A stretch of 64,000 nucleotides of DNA, taken from positions 861,263-925,262 of the forward strand of contig KN832554.1 in assembly GCA_000827205.1 (NCBI GenBank), given 5' to 3'. Position numbers and translations under genes: made by a program. The notes under the pieces were generated by a model, which did not search any database, was not told where the DNA came from, and saw nothing but the letters and a program-made list of their open reading frames with translations. This document shows, piece by piece, positions 33,573-45,435 of the stretch; the first letter of the stretch is position 1, and the number at the start of each line of letters is the position of its first letter. The stretch is from Plicaturopsis crispa FD-325 SS-3 (Eukaryota > Basidiomycota > Agaricomycetes > Amylocorticiales > Amylocorticiaceae).

Positions 33573-34741
33573 TGACCTACTAATGAACTGGCGATAGATT
33601 GAGGGGCGGCGTTAGCAGGATATAACCACGATAACGCACATTCATACTCACAACTTATATGTTTCTGCTACGGACATAATCCCGGCAGGTGCTCTCGAAT
33701 TCACGGCATGATATCGAGTGCAACACTGCAAAGTGATGCTTGTGAGGGCTATAAAAACCGCAAAAGAACATCAGCAGACAGTAGCATTATGGACGGAAGA
33801 TGAGAAGGTGAGGGTATCCATGTGGATAAGAATTGACACCGTCCAATGAATTGAGACTCGGGCCCGGGGGAAGAAGTATGATTGGCAGACTGTAAATATG
33901 GCTGAAAGCCATCTGCCGGCCTTGTCAGATGTTGTGCGTTAAACGACTTGTAGGGAACATTTTTCTCGAGAGGAAGCGCAGAGAGCGCTAGCAAGTCAGT
34001 CTGCTGGTTAGCCAGCGGGCAATGAAACGGACCTCGACAGTCGAATCATTGACAGCCTGGGTCCTTCGAACGGGGAAATGTCGGCCCGTCCATGGATGCG
34101 AGCGACACATGCTAGGAGCAGGGCGTATACCTTGACTTGTTCATTCAGACTCCATGAAGAGTAGCAGGAGTGGGTCTATCCTGCATACGAAGGCAGAAGG
34201 CAGTGTAATGGCGCCAATCGTCTGACGATACGTATGTACGCCACAAAATCATCGTGAAAATTGTGTCCGGAATATGCTGAAGTTGCGCTCTGAGATGACA
34301 TTTACTGCACACAAGAGATATGTTCCGCATGAAATCAGCAGCAACATACAGCAACATGGCTTTCGCGAGAGGTGCTTACAATTAGCCGGCATGTTGGCTC
34401 GCCGCTACGCCACAATTTAAGCAAGAAAATCGGTTCCACAGGAAAGCGTCAAGCATCCATGGTGAGAGCTCTATGGACATACGAGAAATAGGGCTCTGTA
34501 ACTCTGTCGGTATATTTGTTGGTGGTAACGGCAAAGAGAGATTTGTTGAGGCGACGCCGCGAGTCGCGCGACTCAACGCTCAAAATCGAATGACGGCAAC
34601 TTCCGAATCCCGGTCACTAGCCGGTCACAATTCCTTCGACTGAATCTTGCTGCCAATATTTTGGGCTCGCGTTTGCCTCATATTCCAGTCATTCGCTTTT
34701 CATCTTTGCTATCATTCTAGAGAGAACATTGGAAGACAAAA
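33573..34741. other. intergenic, no gene recognised
   Basis: About 1.2 kb between two divergent gene starts (S28 paralog B and THO3). A minus-strand ttatatcc about 45 bases upstream of the S28 start may be its TATA box. Open frames (33749-33994 and 34382-34576 minus) are short and unrecognised. No tRNA fold or repeat seen. Confidence 0.45.
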
Positions 34742-36209
34742 ATGTCGCGACCTATAGCCAACGGAAAGGATGAGACGGAAGAGATACCTCCCCCGCAGCG
34801 ACCACCCTCGCCTCCTCTTCATACAACTTTCGCAGCTCGGGGTGTCCACGTACGTCGCGAGCTACTTTATCATACATGTACGATCTGACAAGCACTCTCG
34901 TTGTGCCAAATGCAACCCCCAGGCGTCGAATTTCTCGGCATTTCATCCGCGCGACAACCGGATTCAGTCGACGCAGGCTATGACCCATGTCGCGTGGAAT
35001 TGCGATGGAAATAAGCTGGCAGCCGTCGGAATCGATAAATTGACGCGTATATGGTCACCAGACAAGGTGCGTACACGTGTATATCCGCATACCACAATGT
35101 CCTGAACAATAGTCGACAGGTAGACGTTCGGTCAGCAAAAACATGGACTGGAGGGCACTCCGACGACGTAGACTATGTATCGTGGAACCCCACTCATCCT
35201 GACCTGTTTTGCACATCAAGCCAAAAGGACAGGCGAATAGTGTTCTGGGATGTTCGTCGTGAGCTCACAGTCATCTTACAATGTCTGCCGCCATCAATGA
35301 CTTTTCAGAAAACCGCCCCACGCAGCAATGTGGTCTAAAAGTACCGCCTGTACAGACTAGCTATTCTCCTGATGGTCGATCACTTCTCTATGCCTCTGCA
35401 GGGCATCAGCTTTTCTTTATGACCCTTGGCAAGGAAGCAGAAGGCTCCAAAGAGGCATGGAAATTTTCGGACAGCCATGGTGTTCGTGTACCCGCTTTAT
35501 TCCTACGCGGTTCGTGACTTACAATCTGTCCTTGACAGGTGACCGCCTCGACAGCAATGTTCAATCATGCCGGGGATGCAGTTATCATGACGCACCACTC
35601 TGAGCACACGCTGCGGGTAATGGACTATCCATCGCTAAAGATTCGTGAAAGCCCTGCCGCCCATGTTGGTGGCTGCATAGCTGTCGCATTAGACCCTCGT
35701 GGAAGGTCTGTCATTCTCATTTACAAGTTGTGGTGTTACTGACGGCTCCGTAGATACCTTGCATCGGGGGGCTTTGACTCCATCGTCAACATGTTCGATC
35801 TTTCGGAGTGGATATGCGCGCGTACGATCACATCCTGCGAGTATGTACCGTCAGCGCGCCCCATCCTTTTCTGCGATGCTCATGTCCAATATTCCAGGAA
35901 TGCCATCAATGCGCTGAGTTTTTCGCATGACGGCGAATACATTGCCATCGCTAGTGCCGGAACATACATAGATATAGTAAGCCCCAAACTCCCCCAACGA
36001 TATTCCTTCGCCCATTGACTCCTCGTTCGCAGTGTGCCACAGAGACGGGCGTCCCTCTTCATCGCGTCCCTGCACTCGCACCTTCGCCCACGGTTGCGTG
36101 GCACCCCTCGAAACATGTCATAGCGTACTGCGGCCAAACTAAACTCCGCGAAGGAGGCCCTCCCCCGGTCGCGGTGGTCAGCATGTTTGGACCCGGAATG
36201 TCCAACTGA
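34742..36209 (+). CDS. THO complex subunit 3 (Tex1/THOC3), WD40 protein
   Basis: WD40 propeller of the THO/TREX complex, which couples transcription to mRNA export. Start at 34742 (MSRPIANGKDETEEIPPPQR). Blades can be followed through several exons: MTHVAWNCDGNKLAAVGIDK, LTRIWSPDK; GGHSDDVDYVSWNPTHPDLF, DRRIVFWDVR; TSYSPDGRSLLYASAGHQLF; ASTAMFNHAGDAVIMTHHSE; GGCIAVALDPRGRYLASGGF then DSIVNMFDLSEWICARTITS; NAINALSFSHDGEYIAIASA; and PSPTVAWHPSKHVIAYCGQT. The C-terminus GPGMSN ends at 36209. The DSIVNMFDLSEW... blade and the final PTVAWHPS...YC pattern are typical of THOC3. Splicing between 34850 and 34970 was not settled. Confidence 0.9.
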
Positions 36210-36804
36210 TGTAGGCTGCGACAGTACGACAGGCCTGGTAACTTATTTGTAGCATATATACATTGTATCCTAGAAGCGCCGATAATATTTGGTTGAACGG
36301 CCAACGAGATGTATCCGTTAACGTTCAGAATCAGCGTGCTCTCAATGGAAGATTCAGTCAATGTGATAGAAATGAACAACGTTGTATAACGCTTTCTTTG
36401 GATGTATTCGGCGGAAAGCATAGGTGTAACAATACTTGAAACAGAGCATTCGGGCAGCATAGAGTGTGTAGGTAATGGGCAGTGAAGTTTCGTCAAGAGC
36501 ACTGGGAAAACAATGTTCAAGAAAGCAGGGGAAAAGCAAACAGCATAAGCGATGACACGAAACAAGAAATATAGCGGGGTTGACAGCGAATATCAGAGAT
36601 TCGACAGCAAAAAGGGCGAAAAGCGAAGAAAGCAAGCAATCGATCTAGGTGCGGCAGCGAAAGCGAAAAGACGTCGAGAGTAGTCATGGAATACATGGAG
36701 TTCATCACATCAAAGGTCTGTAGTGAAGACAGCGTCAGTCAAACGTTCGTGCAGGTGGGAAAAAATATAAAAATCATCAAAAAGGTGGAGGGATATCGGC
36801 GAGA
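36210..36804. other. spacer between convergent genes
   Basis: About 595 bases between the THO3 stop and the stop of the large minus-strand gene. It should contain both 3' untranslated regions. AT-richer than the surroundings; no feature recognised. Confidence 0.5.
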
Positions 36805-39800
36805 TTAACGGAAACTGTATGCGAACCCCGTGTGATCAGTCTGCGACGGTGGCCGAACGACCACGTCGGGCAGAGTTTCCTGCTTCCTGAGAATCCCCCG
36901 GAGTTTGCTCGTATCAGACCGCGCAAGGCGTAGCGGCTTCAGGCTCCGGCCTTTCGAAGGGCGCGGAGTCGGTTCGGTGTTCTCGTCCTGGACCTTCTGC
37001 TTCTGTTTCTTCCCGAGAATAAGAGGTCGTGTTCCTTCGGGGCTCGCTGGGAGGGCCGTGCACGAATCACGCTCTTTCAGAAGAGATAGGGGACGCAGAC
37101 CACCACTGGGGGAGTCTGGCTTTGAGTTTTCCGAGATTGAAGGCATCTGGCGCTCGGGCTTGTTGGTCTTGGGTATAAGGGGTCGTACCGCGCGGGACGA
37201 CCACTGAGCAAATGTCCGGCCGGAGGACGCAGGGGTAGGGGCAGGTGTTGGGGCGGGGTTCGTGGGCGAGTTCTCGCTGTCGTCAGATTTAATATAGACA
37301 ATACTTGAGCGACGGTTCGGGCGTTCGGACATAACTGGGGCAGTGGCTGGCAGAGGGGGTTCCGGCTGCCTGGATTTTGTGGCCTTGAGAGAGTTGTGGG
37401 GGGTGCTGTGGGCATTGGGCGGGTCGAACTCGAAAAGGGTCGCGGTAGAAGCCGCCGAGTTGGGAGGAAGCATGCTAGCGATGTCAGACATTAAGGTGGC
37501 AACGGACGAGCGGGCGGTGTTGACATTGTAAGGAACATCAGCGCGGAGACCTAGGGAGCGAATAGACTGGCTGCGGCCGAGAGTGGCGCCAGTGGCAGTT
37601 GCGTGGACAGGAGACTTGGAGCGGGGTTCCTCCTCCTCGCGGACTGCGTTGAGTTGAGCAGGAGCAGCGGACTCTCCGCCCCAGACTGTGTTGCGACGGC
37701 CAATATCGAAAGTCGACGGAGACTTCTTGAGCTGCTTCTCCAGCGCACTCTGGACCTCAGCCTTCCAAGCAGCCAGAGAATGCACACCCTCTTTGCCAAG
37801 GCCGAGGCTGAAGCAATCCATTAGTATACTAGGTAATATCGATTGTTAAAACATAAACTCACCTGGGCAAGCTGTAGTGGTTCCTCTTGTGGCCGGAAAC
37901 CTTCCTTTGCCTTGCGGCGGCATGGGTGCGAGCAGGAGTAGAGTGCATGTCCGGCGATTCCCATTCGGAGAAGCCGCCGAATTCGGAAGAAACCTTGCTC
38001 CGGCGGGACCGCTTGCCGACCGTGGACCGGGCGTGCGACGACGGTGGCGACATATCCCAGTTCTCCACCATACGCATGTCGCCGCCGATGCGCATGTCAT
38101 GACCAACCTTCAACCCCGGCACGAGGAGAGGCAGCACACCTGCGGTGAGTGCGTCGATCTCGTTCATGTCGTCGTTGTTGACAGCGCCGAAGGAGAAGTT
38201 GCCGGATGAGAATGACTTCCTGTGGCCGAGCTTGGCGCGGCGCGCAGCTTTAACGCTAGGCGGCGTAGGCGGGAGCGGGAAGGATGGAGGCGGACTGGGG
38301 CTGAGACTGTCGTCAAGGGTGACAGAACGGGGTCCGCTCATGGAGGAGGTCGAACGCGAGCGCAGGTGCGTCCCGAGGGTGTGCGTAGTTTGGGTACCGC
38401 TGACAGCGGCACCGGTCGCGTTCACTGCGTGGCTAGCACGTTTCTCAGGCGAACCAGCGAGGACCACGGTCTGCGCGAGCGCGGAGTAATGCTTCTGCGC
38501 AACCATGATGCGCGACGCGTAGCCGAGCGACTCAGATCCGCCAGAGAACCGCGAGGAAACTTGCGACTCCTTCCTCAGCCTGCCGAGCTCAGCGCTGTTG
38601 GTCGACTGTGGCGTAGGCGGGACGGTAGAGATCGTCGGGGTCCTCTCCATCTGCATGGGCAGCGGCGGGGTAAGCTCCCCATCTTGTTGCTCACCACCTT
38701 CGGTTGGAAGCACAGCGAGGCGGGGATTCGGCGACAGAAGACCAATGGCACGTCCAACCTTGTTTTTCCCGTCGATAGCATCGCCCTTGGCGACCCAGAC
38801 GTCTCCACTGCGGCGGCCTTCCACGACAGTGACACTGCCACTGCGCTTGTACTCGCGGGCGTAGTTCTCGAGGCTGTTAGTGGAATGGGGGCTAGGCGCA
38901 CGCATGCAAACCGAGGGCGGGTCGGCATGGACATCAAACAAACCAGAGGGAATGGGGATCGGCGAACGGAAGAGAATGTTCATCGCGAGAAGAGGGGACG
39001 AAAGTGTCACGGAGAGGGCCAGCATTATGGGGAAGATAGGACTCGGGTTGCTCCCTGGTGTGGCCATGAACAGGTAGGGAAGGGACAACGCCTAAGCAGA
39101 GGGCGGGGGTCAACAGACGATCAAGAAACAAGTGGAATGAGACTTACCAAGGGGACCCAGATGGTGATCAACCAGCCTACCGCACGATAGACCGATATGT
39201 CGATCTCACTGCCAGAGACAGCCAGAGACGCGAGGCCTTTCTCCGCGTCCGTGAGACTCTGAGGAGCATACCCATACCCACCCAATACTTGGGCGTCCGC
39301 CATCGCTGGGGTCAACGGACGGGGAGGGAGCATGTGGGTGCGCACATCGGGAGAGCTGGCATTGTACGCAGTCGTGCCCTCATGGTGGGTCGTAGGGAAC
39401 GACCACGCAGAAAGGGTAGCCTGCGATTCGGCTGCGGATGTGAGCCAAGAAGTCTGCGAGCCATTGCGCACGCGCTGCGCTTCACCGGGAGCATCGCGTC
39501 TGAATGGGTCCGGGTCGTCGCTGAGGCTGTCAGCAGGCGAAGTGGGGCGGTAGGCCGACGGAAGAGGAGGCACGGGTGGAATGGCCTCCTGCGAGGCCGG
39601 GTTGAACCAGTAGGACGACTTTGGGGCCACGGGCGCGCGCACGGAGCCGCGGCGGGTTGAGAACGACCACGCGGACACGGACTCGTGGTGGGACTGGGAG
39701 CTGGCGTTGGACGTGATCCAGGAGCTACCCTCGCGTATGGCGTCGATGTCCTCGGTGTTGAACGAGGGCCGGGGCTTCTCCTCAACGGCGCGCGCGGGCG

Positions 39801-40479
39801 GCCACGCCTCCGCGGGGTCGTTGAGGGCCGCGAGGTTGCGGCGGATGATGACGAGGGTGCCGATGAGGCAGGCGAAGACGACGCTGCTGGCAAGGGCGAT
39901 GGTACTGGAGAACGCAACGAGGCCGGGGAAGAAGCTTGCGACGCCCGAGGCGGCGAAGACGCTTGCGAGGGCGGTCGCGGTGCCGACGACGAGGGCGGTG
40001 GGGGCCCAGAGCATCCACTGCGTCTTTCCAAAGGACACGGAGCGGCCCATGCGGACATGCAGCAGCGTCATGGAGGCGACGACGAGGAGGCAGACTTGGC
40101 GGAGGGTCAATGCGAACCAGACCCTGGCCGCCGCCAACGGATCATGGGAGTCCGCGAAACCTGTGGGGCCGCCCAGATCCTCGGCCACTGCCTGCCATAC
40201 GAACACGACGAGGGCGATGAGGTCGAGTGAAGCGAGCCAGAGGTGGCTCTTGTCTGCGGCAGAAAGGGTGCGGAAGTTAGGTAGGCCGAACTCGGACTAT
40301 CGTCGTCAAGTTCGCGTCAGTGGGCTGTTCGGAACGGGGAAAATTGGAGCACGTACGGGGGGAACGCGACGGCTCAAGGGATGGGGAGGTAAAATAGGAA
40401 GTACTATACGGAGAATGACGAAAACTGAAGCTATAAACGAGAGAAAGGCCAAAGCCAGAGTCGGGACGAGAGGAATCAT
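36805..40479 (-). CDS. large unknown membrane protein with long disordered tail
   Basis: I do not recognise this family. Four exons fit in frame: 40479-40357, 40296-39148, 39091-37863 and 37807-36805, roughly 1,170 residues. The N-terminus is membrane-embedded: MIPLVPTLALAFLSFIASVF, then LWLASLDLIALVVFVWQAV, VWFALTLRQVCLLVVASMTL, MLWAPTALVVGTATALASVF and IALASSVVFACLIGTLVIIR. A Ser-rich loop of about 200 residues (repeated SSWITSNASSQS / SQTSWLTSAAESQATLSAWS) is followed by two more helices (VGWLITIWVPL, FPIMLALSVTLSSPLLAMNI). The remaining 700 or so residues are disordered, Ser/Pro-rich and basic, with many SP/TP sites. A seven-helix head with a long tail recalls a receptor, but I see no receptor family motif, so that is only a thought. 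Confidence 0.8.
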
Positions 40480-40835
40480 AGTTTGTGAATGGATTCGTGT
40501 CGTTGAAGTTCGGAGAGAGCGTTGGTGTGCGTGGCAGCGTTAGAGGGCGTGAAGCCTTCGTTAAAAGTGAAACCGTCCTGACCGAAAGGCTTGACAAGGA
40601 GAGAAAGACCGCAGAACGAAAGCGCGAAATGAGATGGTAAAAGAGAGAAAACAAGGCCCTTTTATTTGGTCCATGTTCGTTTTCATAAATTGGACCCACA
40701 ACGACAAATAACGCGCACCTAAATTTCTTGCCACGTGAGTCGCTGATTCGCATCACAAGTTTCTTTATTTCTGCTCTGCTTTATGAAGGACTCGGTTACA
40801 AAATCAGGAAATAGACGATGGAGAGGAGGAAAAGC

Positions 40836-40876
40836 CGGAGGGGGAGGGGGAGGGGAACTCGGAGGGGGAGGGGGAA
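40836..40876 (+). promoter_or_regulatory. G-rich tract with quadruplex potential
   Basis: Multiple GGG-GGGGG runs separated by single A or short spacers lie about 80-120 bases upstream of the F-box gene start at 40956. Five or more G-runs with short loops meet the usual pattern for G-quadruplex formation on the coding strand. Role in expression is inference. Confidence 0.55.
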
Positions 40877-40955
40877 GACTCGGAGGACTGCGGCCAACAA
40901 ACACGAAAACCACTTTCGCTCTGCCCAGCGCCACATTTCTTCAACTTAAACCACC

Positions 40956-42432
40956 ATGTCCACCAATATTGATTTGCCAATCGAGCTCTTAGACGAGGTC
41001 ATCGAGCACGCTTTGCCCTCAGATCAGGCTACCTGCTGCAGGGTCTCCAGGATCCTGAACGATGTGTCGACCCGGCGATTGTACCGCAGCATCTCACTGC
41101 TCTCGCCATCTCAGGTGGTCCAGTGCTGCAAGACGCTTTCTTCGAATGGTCTTGCAGCCAGCTCAGTGCGGTCTCTACAGATCAATGTGCCTCGGGATGG
41201 GAGGTAAGTACCATGCATCGATGAGTGTCAATGCCATAATGTTCATTCTACCAGCGGGCATGCCCATAGTAGGGCTGATACTCAGATCTTCTTTCCAATA
41301 TTCTATCGTGTCCTGAACGCAGCACTCGACCGCATCAAGAATGTCACAGAACTGGCTTTCAATTGCTACGATCCGTCCAAAATGGCTCCCCTGACTGCAC
41401 ACCGCTTCCCGCACCTCCGTAGTTTGGGGGCTTCGCAACTTCAGTGCACTACCGATGTTGCACTGTTCCTCGCGGCCCATCCGCTTCTTCAAGTCATCAG
41501 CATCTCCCCGCCCTTCCATTTCGATCTTTTCGACGTTCCCCCCTGCCCGTCCGTGCGCTTAGAACATCTTGTCTCCTTCAGTGGCTCCCACAGGTTTATA
41601 TCGCATGTCATCCAAAGCACGTCCCTGCGCGCATTGCGCACAAGCATATTCCCACACGAGGATTGCGAGAAAATACTGGGATCAGTGAAGGCGCACGCAT
41701 ATCATCTGGAAGTGCTGCATATAGCCTTCTTCTTTTACCATGACACAATAGGGCAGGCGATCGCAAGTCATCTACCAGGCTTGCGACTACTAGATCTGAG
41801 CATTTGGGGCTGGCTGTCGAAAAACCAAGCTGACCAAGTTCGTAGTGCAGTTTCACCTATTTTATGTGCCCTCACGCTCGCTGATTGTATTCTAGATGGT
41901 CGAATCCATGCTTGCTGTTCTTCCACAATTCAAGAGACTCACCGCCATCATGTTTCCCGCCTACGGCTCCGACGGCGATGTTGTCGAGACTTGCATTCAC
42001 ACTGATGCGAAAACGATCGCTGCTCTCGCGGACGCGTGTCCGACCCTGGATTTTTGCCGTCTTCCAAGTACGATTCTTGTCTATTCGCGATTCGGGACCC
42101 GCAATAGCTCTTCACTTGCTAACAACGTCCAACAGGTCGACCGTGGATTCGTAAGTACTGCGGAAGATGGCATCCAATCTCTGGTATCCCTTAGATTGCA
42201 GATGTGGGACGTAACGCAGAAAGTAGCAAGCAAATATGTACGAACACACCTGGTGAGTAGGTCAGTTCCTGCCTTGTAATGTAGCAACAGCTAATGCGCA
42301 ACTCCGTTCTCAACCTTGAGAAGACTTCATGTAACCGCGATTCACTAGATGTACTATCTCGATTCTCGAGCACCACAGTGTGCCCGATCTTCGAAGAGAC
42401 AGCTTCCTTGGAACCTTTTCAAAAACGTGTAG
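40956..42432 (+). CDS. F-box/LRR protein
   Basis: Relative of the F-box cluster at 1-4.3 kb, on the other strand. Start at 40956 (MSTNIDLPIELLDEVIEHAL); the F-box continues ATCCRVSRILNDVSTRRLYR, close to the third cluster member. Exon 1 ends at 41203; an intron with a TAG acceptor leads in frame into SRADTQIFFPIFYRVLNAAL, DRIKNVTELAFNCYDP. The Leu-rich part follows (HRFPHLRSLGASQLQCTTDV, AAHPLLQVISISPPFHFDLF, ASHLPGLRLLDLSIWG), then an exon from about 41896 (VESMLAVLPQFKRLTAIMFP). The 3' end is uncertain: the most likely last exon ends FKNV at 42432. No acidic tail was found, unlike the cluster genes. Probable SCF adaptor of unknown target. Confidence 0.75.
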
Positions 42433-42462
42433 GGTATGGTTAACAACGGGAAATCAACGAGA

Positions 42463-43978
42463 TCAATCGTCGGACAGGCCAGACTCGCTATAACTACCAA
42501 CCGATCCAGAAACGTCTGTGACGTCCATATCACTAGTGAAGTAGTAGTCATCTCCGCTCTCACTGACCTCCTCCTCAGCCACGCCTTCCGCTCTATCGGC
42601 ACCAGTAACTCCCGCCGTGCACCGCAGACATTCCCATCCAGAGTCGTCGAGTGCCTCGTCGGCTGTTCGCATCATGCGCTCCGCGATGCAGTGGTAGCAG
42701 TAAATATGCCCGCATGATGTAGCGTATGGAGTGTGTATGGGGTACGTCGGTGGCGCTGAATCGTCTTCTGCGTGCTCTTCAGGGCTTGCATCGGAGCTGC
42801 TTGGCGGGAAAGCTGGTGTTGCTAGCGATGTGAACGCGTTGGTAGGATCGGAAAGGTTGAGGTTGAATGACGCGTTTTCGGCACAGATGGCGCACTGGTC
42901 CTGCGAAAGCGACCAGTATTTTCCTCGCTTTGAAGGGGCACCCTTTTCATGGCGTCCAGAGAGCCCGAGGGCAGACTGCGCGGGCGCTGGGAGAAGCGAG
43001 GAGACGTTTATCCGGGATGTTAGGCGGGCGAATCGGCGACGGACTCCACGGGCGCTGACAAGCGGTAACAGGAAAAGCAAAAATTCCTACACCTCGATGT
43101 TTGCGTTCGGCTACTTGGAAAAGAGAGTAATGCGTACTGTGAATGCGTGCCAAACCATCTGACGGTTCATAAATTCATAGCTCACGTCACGCTTTACTAG
43201 CCTGCGCGACGGAACCAGGCTCATTCGGAGAATCCTGTCCGTTATTGTGCGGTACCTAACAAGCCGAATCAGGGCTGAAGGCCTTGGATACTACTCCACA
43301 CTCACCGCCCGTTCCATAAGAAAGCAATGAAACTCAGCAAGGTAAGCAGTGAGTGCGATGATTCAAGGGCAGTAAGAGTGTCCCATATTCTTCGCCTCCG
43401 GTCGGAAGACGGAGCATCAGGCCACGCCCGGGAAAGTGCGTGAGCCCTTATTCGCGTATGCAAGTAGGGGAGCACGACAGTTAATGCGCCGTGGATGAGG
43501 AGCGTACGGCGAGGAAGGCCAGATGCTGTGGCTGAGTGGGCATGCGCGCAGATGCGGTCGATAACATGGTCACATACGAGCTAGAGAACGACCAGAGGTC
43601 CGCGGTATTGTATAGCGAAGGTCTTGTAACTTGGCCCCGTAGCTTGCACCGATGTTCCAAATGGATAACTTGTAGAGAATGAGCTGAATGAGCAATGCCA
43701 GTTCCGGCTCGAAACGCGCTTTTAACGACGACTACCGGAGGTATGTTAGTTGTGCTTTTTCGTCAACGAGTACCACGTACATTGACAAGTGATAACGACT
43801 TCGTGAGGGGCTCTTGTAGCAAGTGAACCAACTCCTGGTCCAAAAGCTCGGAATCAAGCTGTCCGACGCGTACGACGCGGGGACTCGGAGGTGAAATCGA
43901 GTTGAGAGAGTCGCGAATCGAGGAAATTCTTGGTTGTGCAGTATCCCAAGCTTGCTGCCATGTCGATAACGCGCTCAT
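42463..43978 (-). CDS. PEX2: peroxin PEX2, RING E3 of the peroxisomal importer
   Basis: Membrane RING protein that, with PEX10 and PEX12, ubiquitinates the import receptor PEX5 for recycling. Start at 43978 (MSALSTWQQAWDTAQPRISS); exon 1 contains RVVRVGQLDSELLDQELVHL, the conserved PEX2 N-terminus. Next exons read FEPELALLIQLILYKLSIWN, SYGAKLQDLRY, then RTLLIHGALTVVLPYLHTRI, RRIWDTLTALESSHSLLTLL, YRTITDRILRMSLVPSRRLV and YEFMNRQMVWHAFT: the helical membrane domain. The last exon (about 43080-42463) has MLFLLPLVSARG and the RING: CAICAEN, PYATSCGHIYCYHC, WECLRCT, with the expected Cys/His ligands and a Ser/Asp/Glu-rich end. Shares a 254-base promoter with THO7. Confidence 0.93.
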
Positions 43979-44232
43979 GAGTGTCGTAAAGCAAACCGGT
44001 ATATCAGTAATTTCGTGGCAAAGCTGGAGCGGTGGGTAGAGGAAATACCGTGAAAGTTGAGTACCCGATCGTCGACTCGACCACGTGGGGCCAATGTGCC
44101 TATGATAATTCTTCGAACTTGTCTTGTACTCGAACGGTCAACTACACAAGCTGCTCCCCCGAATTCACCGTGTAACACACAGTGCACTGCGTAGAGGAGC
44201 TATCACAGACATTTAAGCACTCTTCGCACAAA
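43979..44232. promoter_or_regulatory. bidirectional promoter, PEX2 / THO7
   Basis: Only 254 bases separate the two start codons, so the genes probably share a promoter. It contains a CACGTG-like ccacgtgg at about 44079-44086. No TATA box is clear in either direction. Confidence 0.5.
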
Positions 44233-45394
44233 ATGGCCGCCGAGGGTGTTGCTTCAGCGAAACCCATAGTTATCCCGCCGTTAACCGTCGAGGAAGAAGG
44301 TTTTCGATTTGGCACATTGCTACGGCGTGGACGCTAATTCCTCCCTTCAGATGCTATTATACATACACGCATAACGAACGACGAACGCCCGCTCAGGCGC
44401 GTAATCAAGAAATTCCACAACTACACGGCACTCGCACATGAGCCCATCGTGCCCTCTGTCACAAAGCCAACCTCCAGTGCCATCGACGATGCGCGCGAAG
44501 CGTTTTTGGTGGAACTATCGTCGTTCCATTTGACGCTGAAGAAGAGCGTGATGATATGCGAGGCGGAGGCCAGGCAGGTTGAGGAGTACCAGCGGGAGCG
44601 GCAGAGAATAGGTATGTACATTCTTTACTCTATCTAACCGAGGGAGCTCAAAAGGCGACAGAGGATGAACACGGGAAACTGAGAGGTCAAATCGAGCAAC
44701 TAAAAACTTCGCTTGAGCATGAGCAGCTCGTTCGCCGGCGAAAGATGGAATACGACCTCGTTGCGGAGAGAGTGAACACAATTCCAAGTAGGGAAGAGCT
44801 AGAGCGGTGGGTACACTTATCCTCTAGCTAGGTCTTCGCTTCTTACTCTCATTCACCGGCAGATCTATAAGCTCCCTCGAGAACGACATGGCGACGATCC
44901 GTGCGGAGCAAGACTCCCAAGACCGAACAATACAGGGTCAGAAGGCCGCACTGGACGTGATCATCACCGACTTGGGGTCTTTGCGCCTGATGGGCAAGGA
45001 CGGAGCGCACGCAGCGTCGAATATAGCGTCCCCGGCTCTGACGCCAGCACCCGACATCGCAATCGACGCAGCGGATGGCATCACAGACGATGTCGCCGGG
45101 ATAGCGGGCCCTCTGAACGGGGCGTCCAACGAAGGCGACGAAGACAAAGCGTCGTCAGACGACGTCCCGCTATCGGCTTCCCTGAATCCCGCCGCAAAAC
45201 CATTCCACCCGCCGCTGCGATCGGTACCGGCCGCAAAGCGAGATGCAGAGGAAGATGACATCGAGATGGGCGAAGTAGAGGAGCCTCCCAAGGTCGTAAT
45301 CCCGAAGCTGAAGAAAAGGGACAAGGAGGAATTAGAAGAGGGCGAGGCTAGTGATAGCAGCAGCGCGTTGTCGGACCCTCCCGACGATGATTAG
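44233..45394 (+). CDS. THO complex subunit 7 (THOC7-like)
   Basis: Coiled-coil subunit of THO/TREX. Start at 44233 (MAAEGVASAKPIVIPPLTVE). After a short intron ending cttcag: DAIIHTRITNDERPLRRVIK, KFHNYTALAHEP, the typical THOC7 N-terminal motif (RxTxDExPLRR). Then AREAFLVELSSFHLTLKKSV and heptad-rich helices through the next exons (KLRGQIEQLKTSLEHEQLVR, YDLVAERVNTIPSREELERS, SISSLENDMATIRAEQDSQD). The start of the last exon gives KAALDVIITDLGSLRLMGKD. The C-terminal 130 residues are disordered and end in acidic low complexity (EELEEGEASDSSSALSDPPD), longer than in animal THOC7. Acts in the nucleus with THO3, whose gene is 8 kb away. Convergent with tRNase Z, stops 41 bases apart. Confidence 0.9.
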
Positions 45395-45435
45395 CCCACA
45401 GCGATTTGAAGCACGACAATAATTGTATTATTTGA

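Noticed and set aside
39685-40543. Long plus-strand open frames over the membrane protein gene
   Set aside because: Antisense shadows in GC-rich coding sequence; the minus frame has helices and four in-phase exons.
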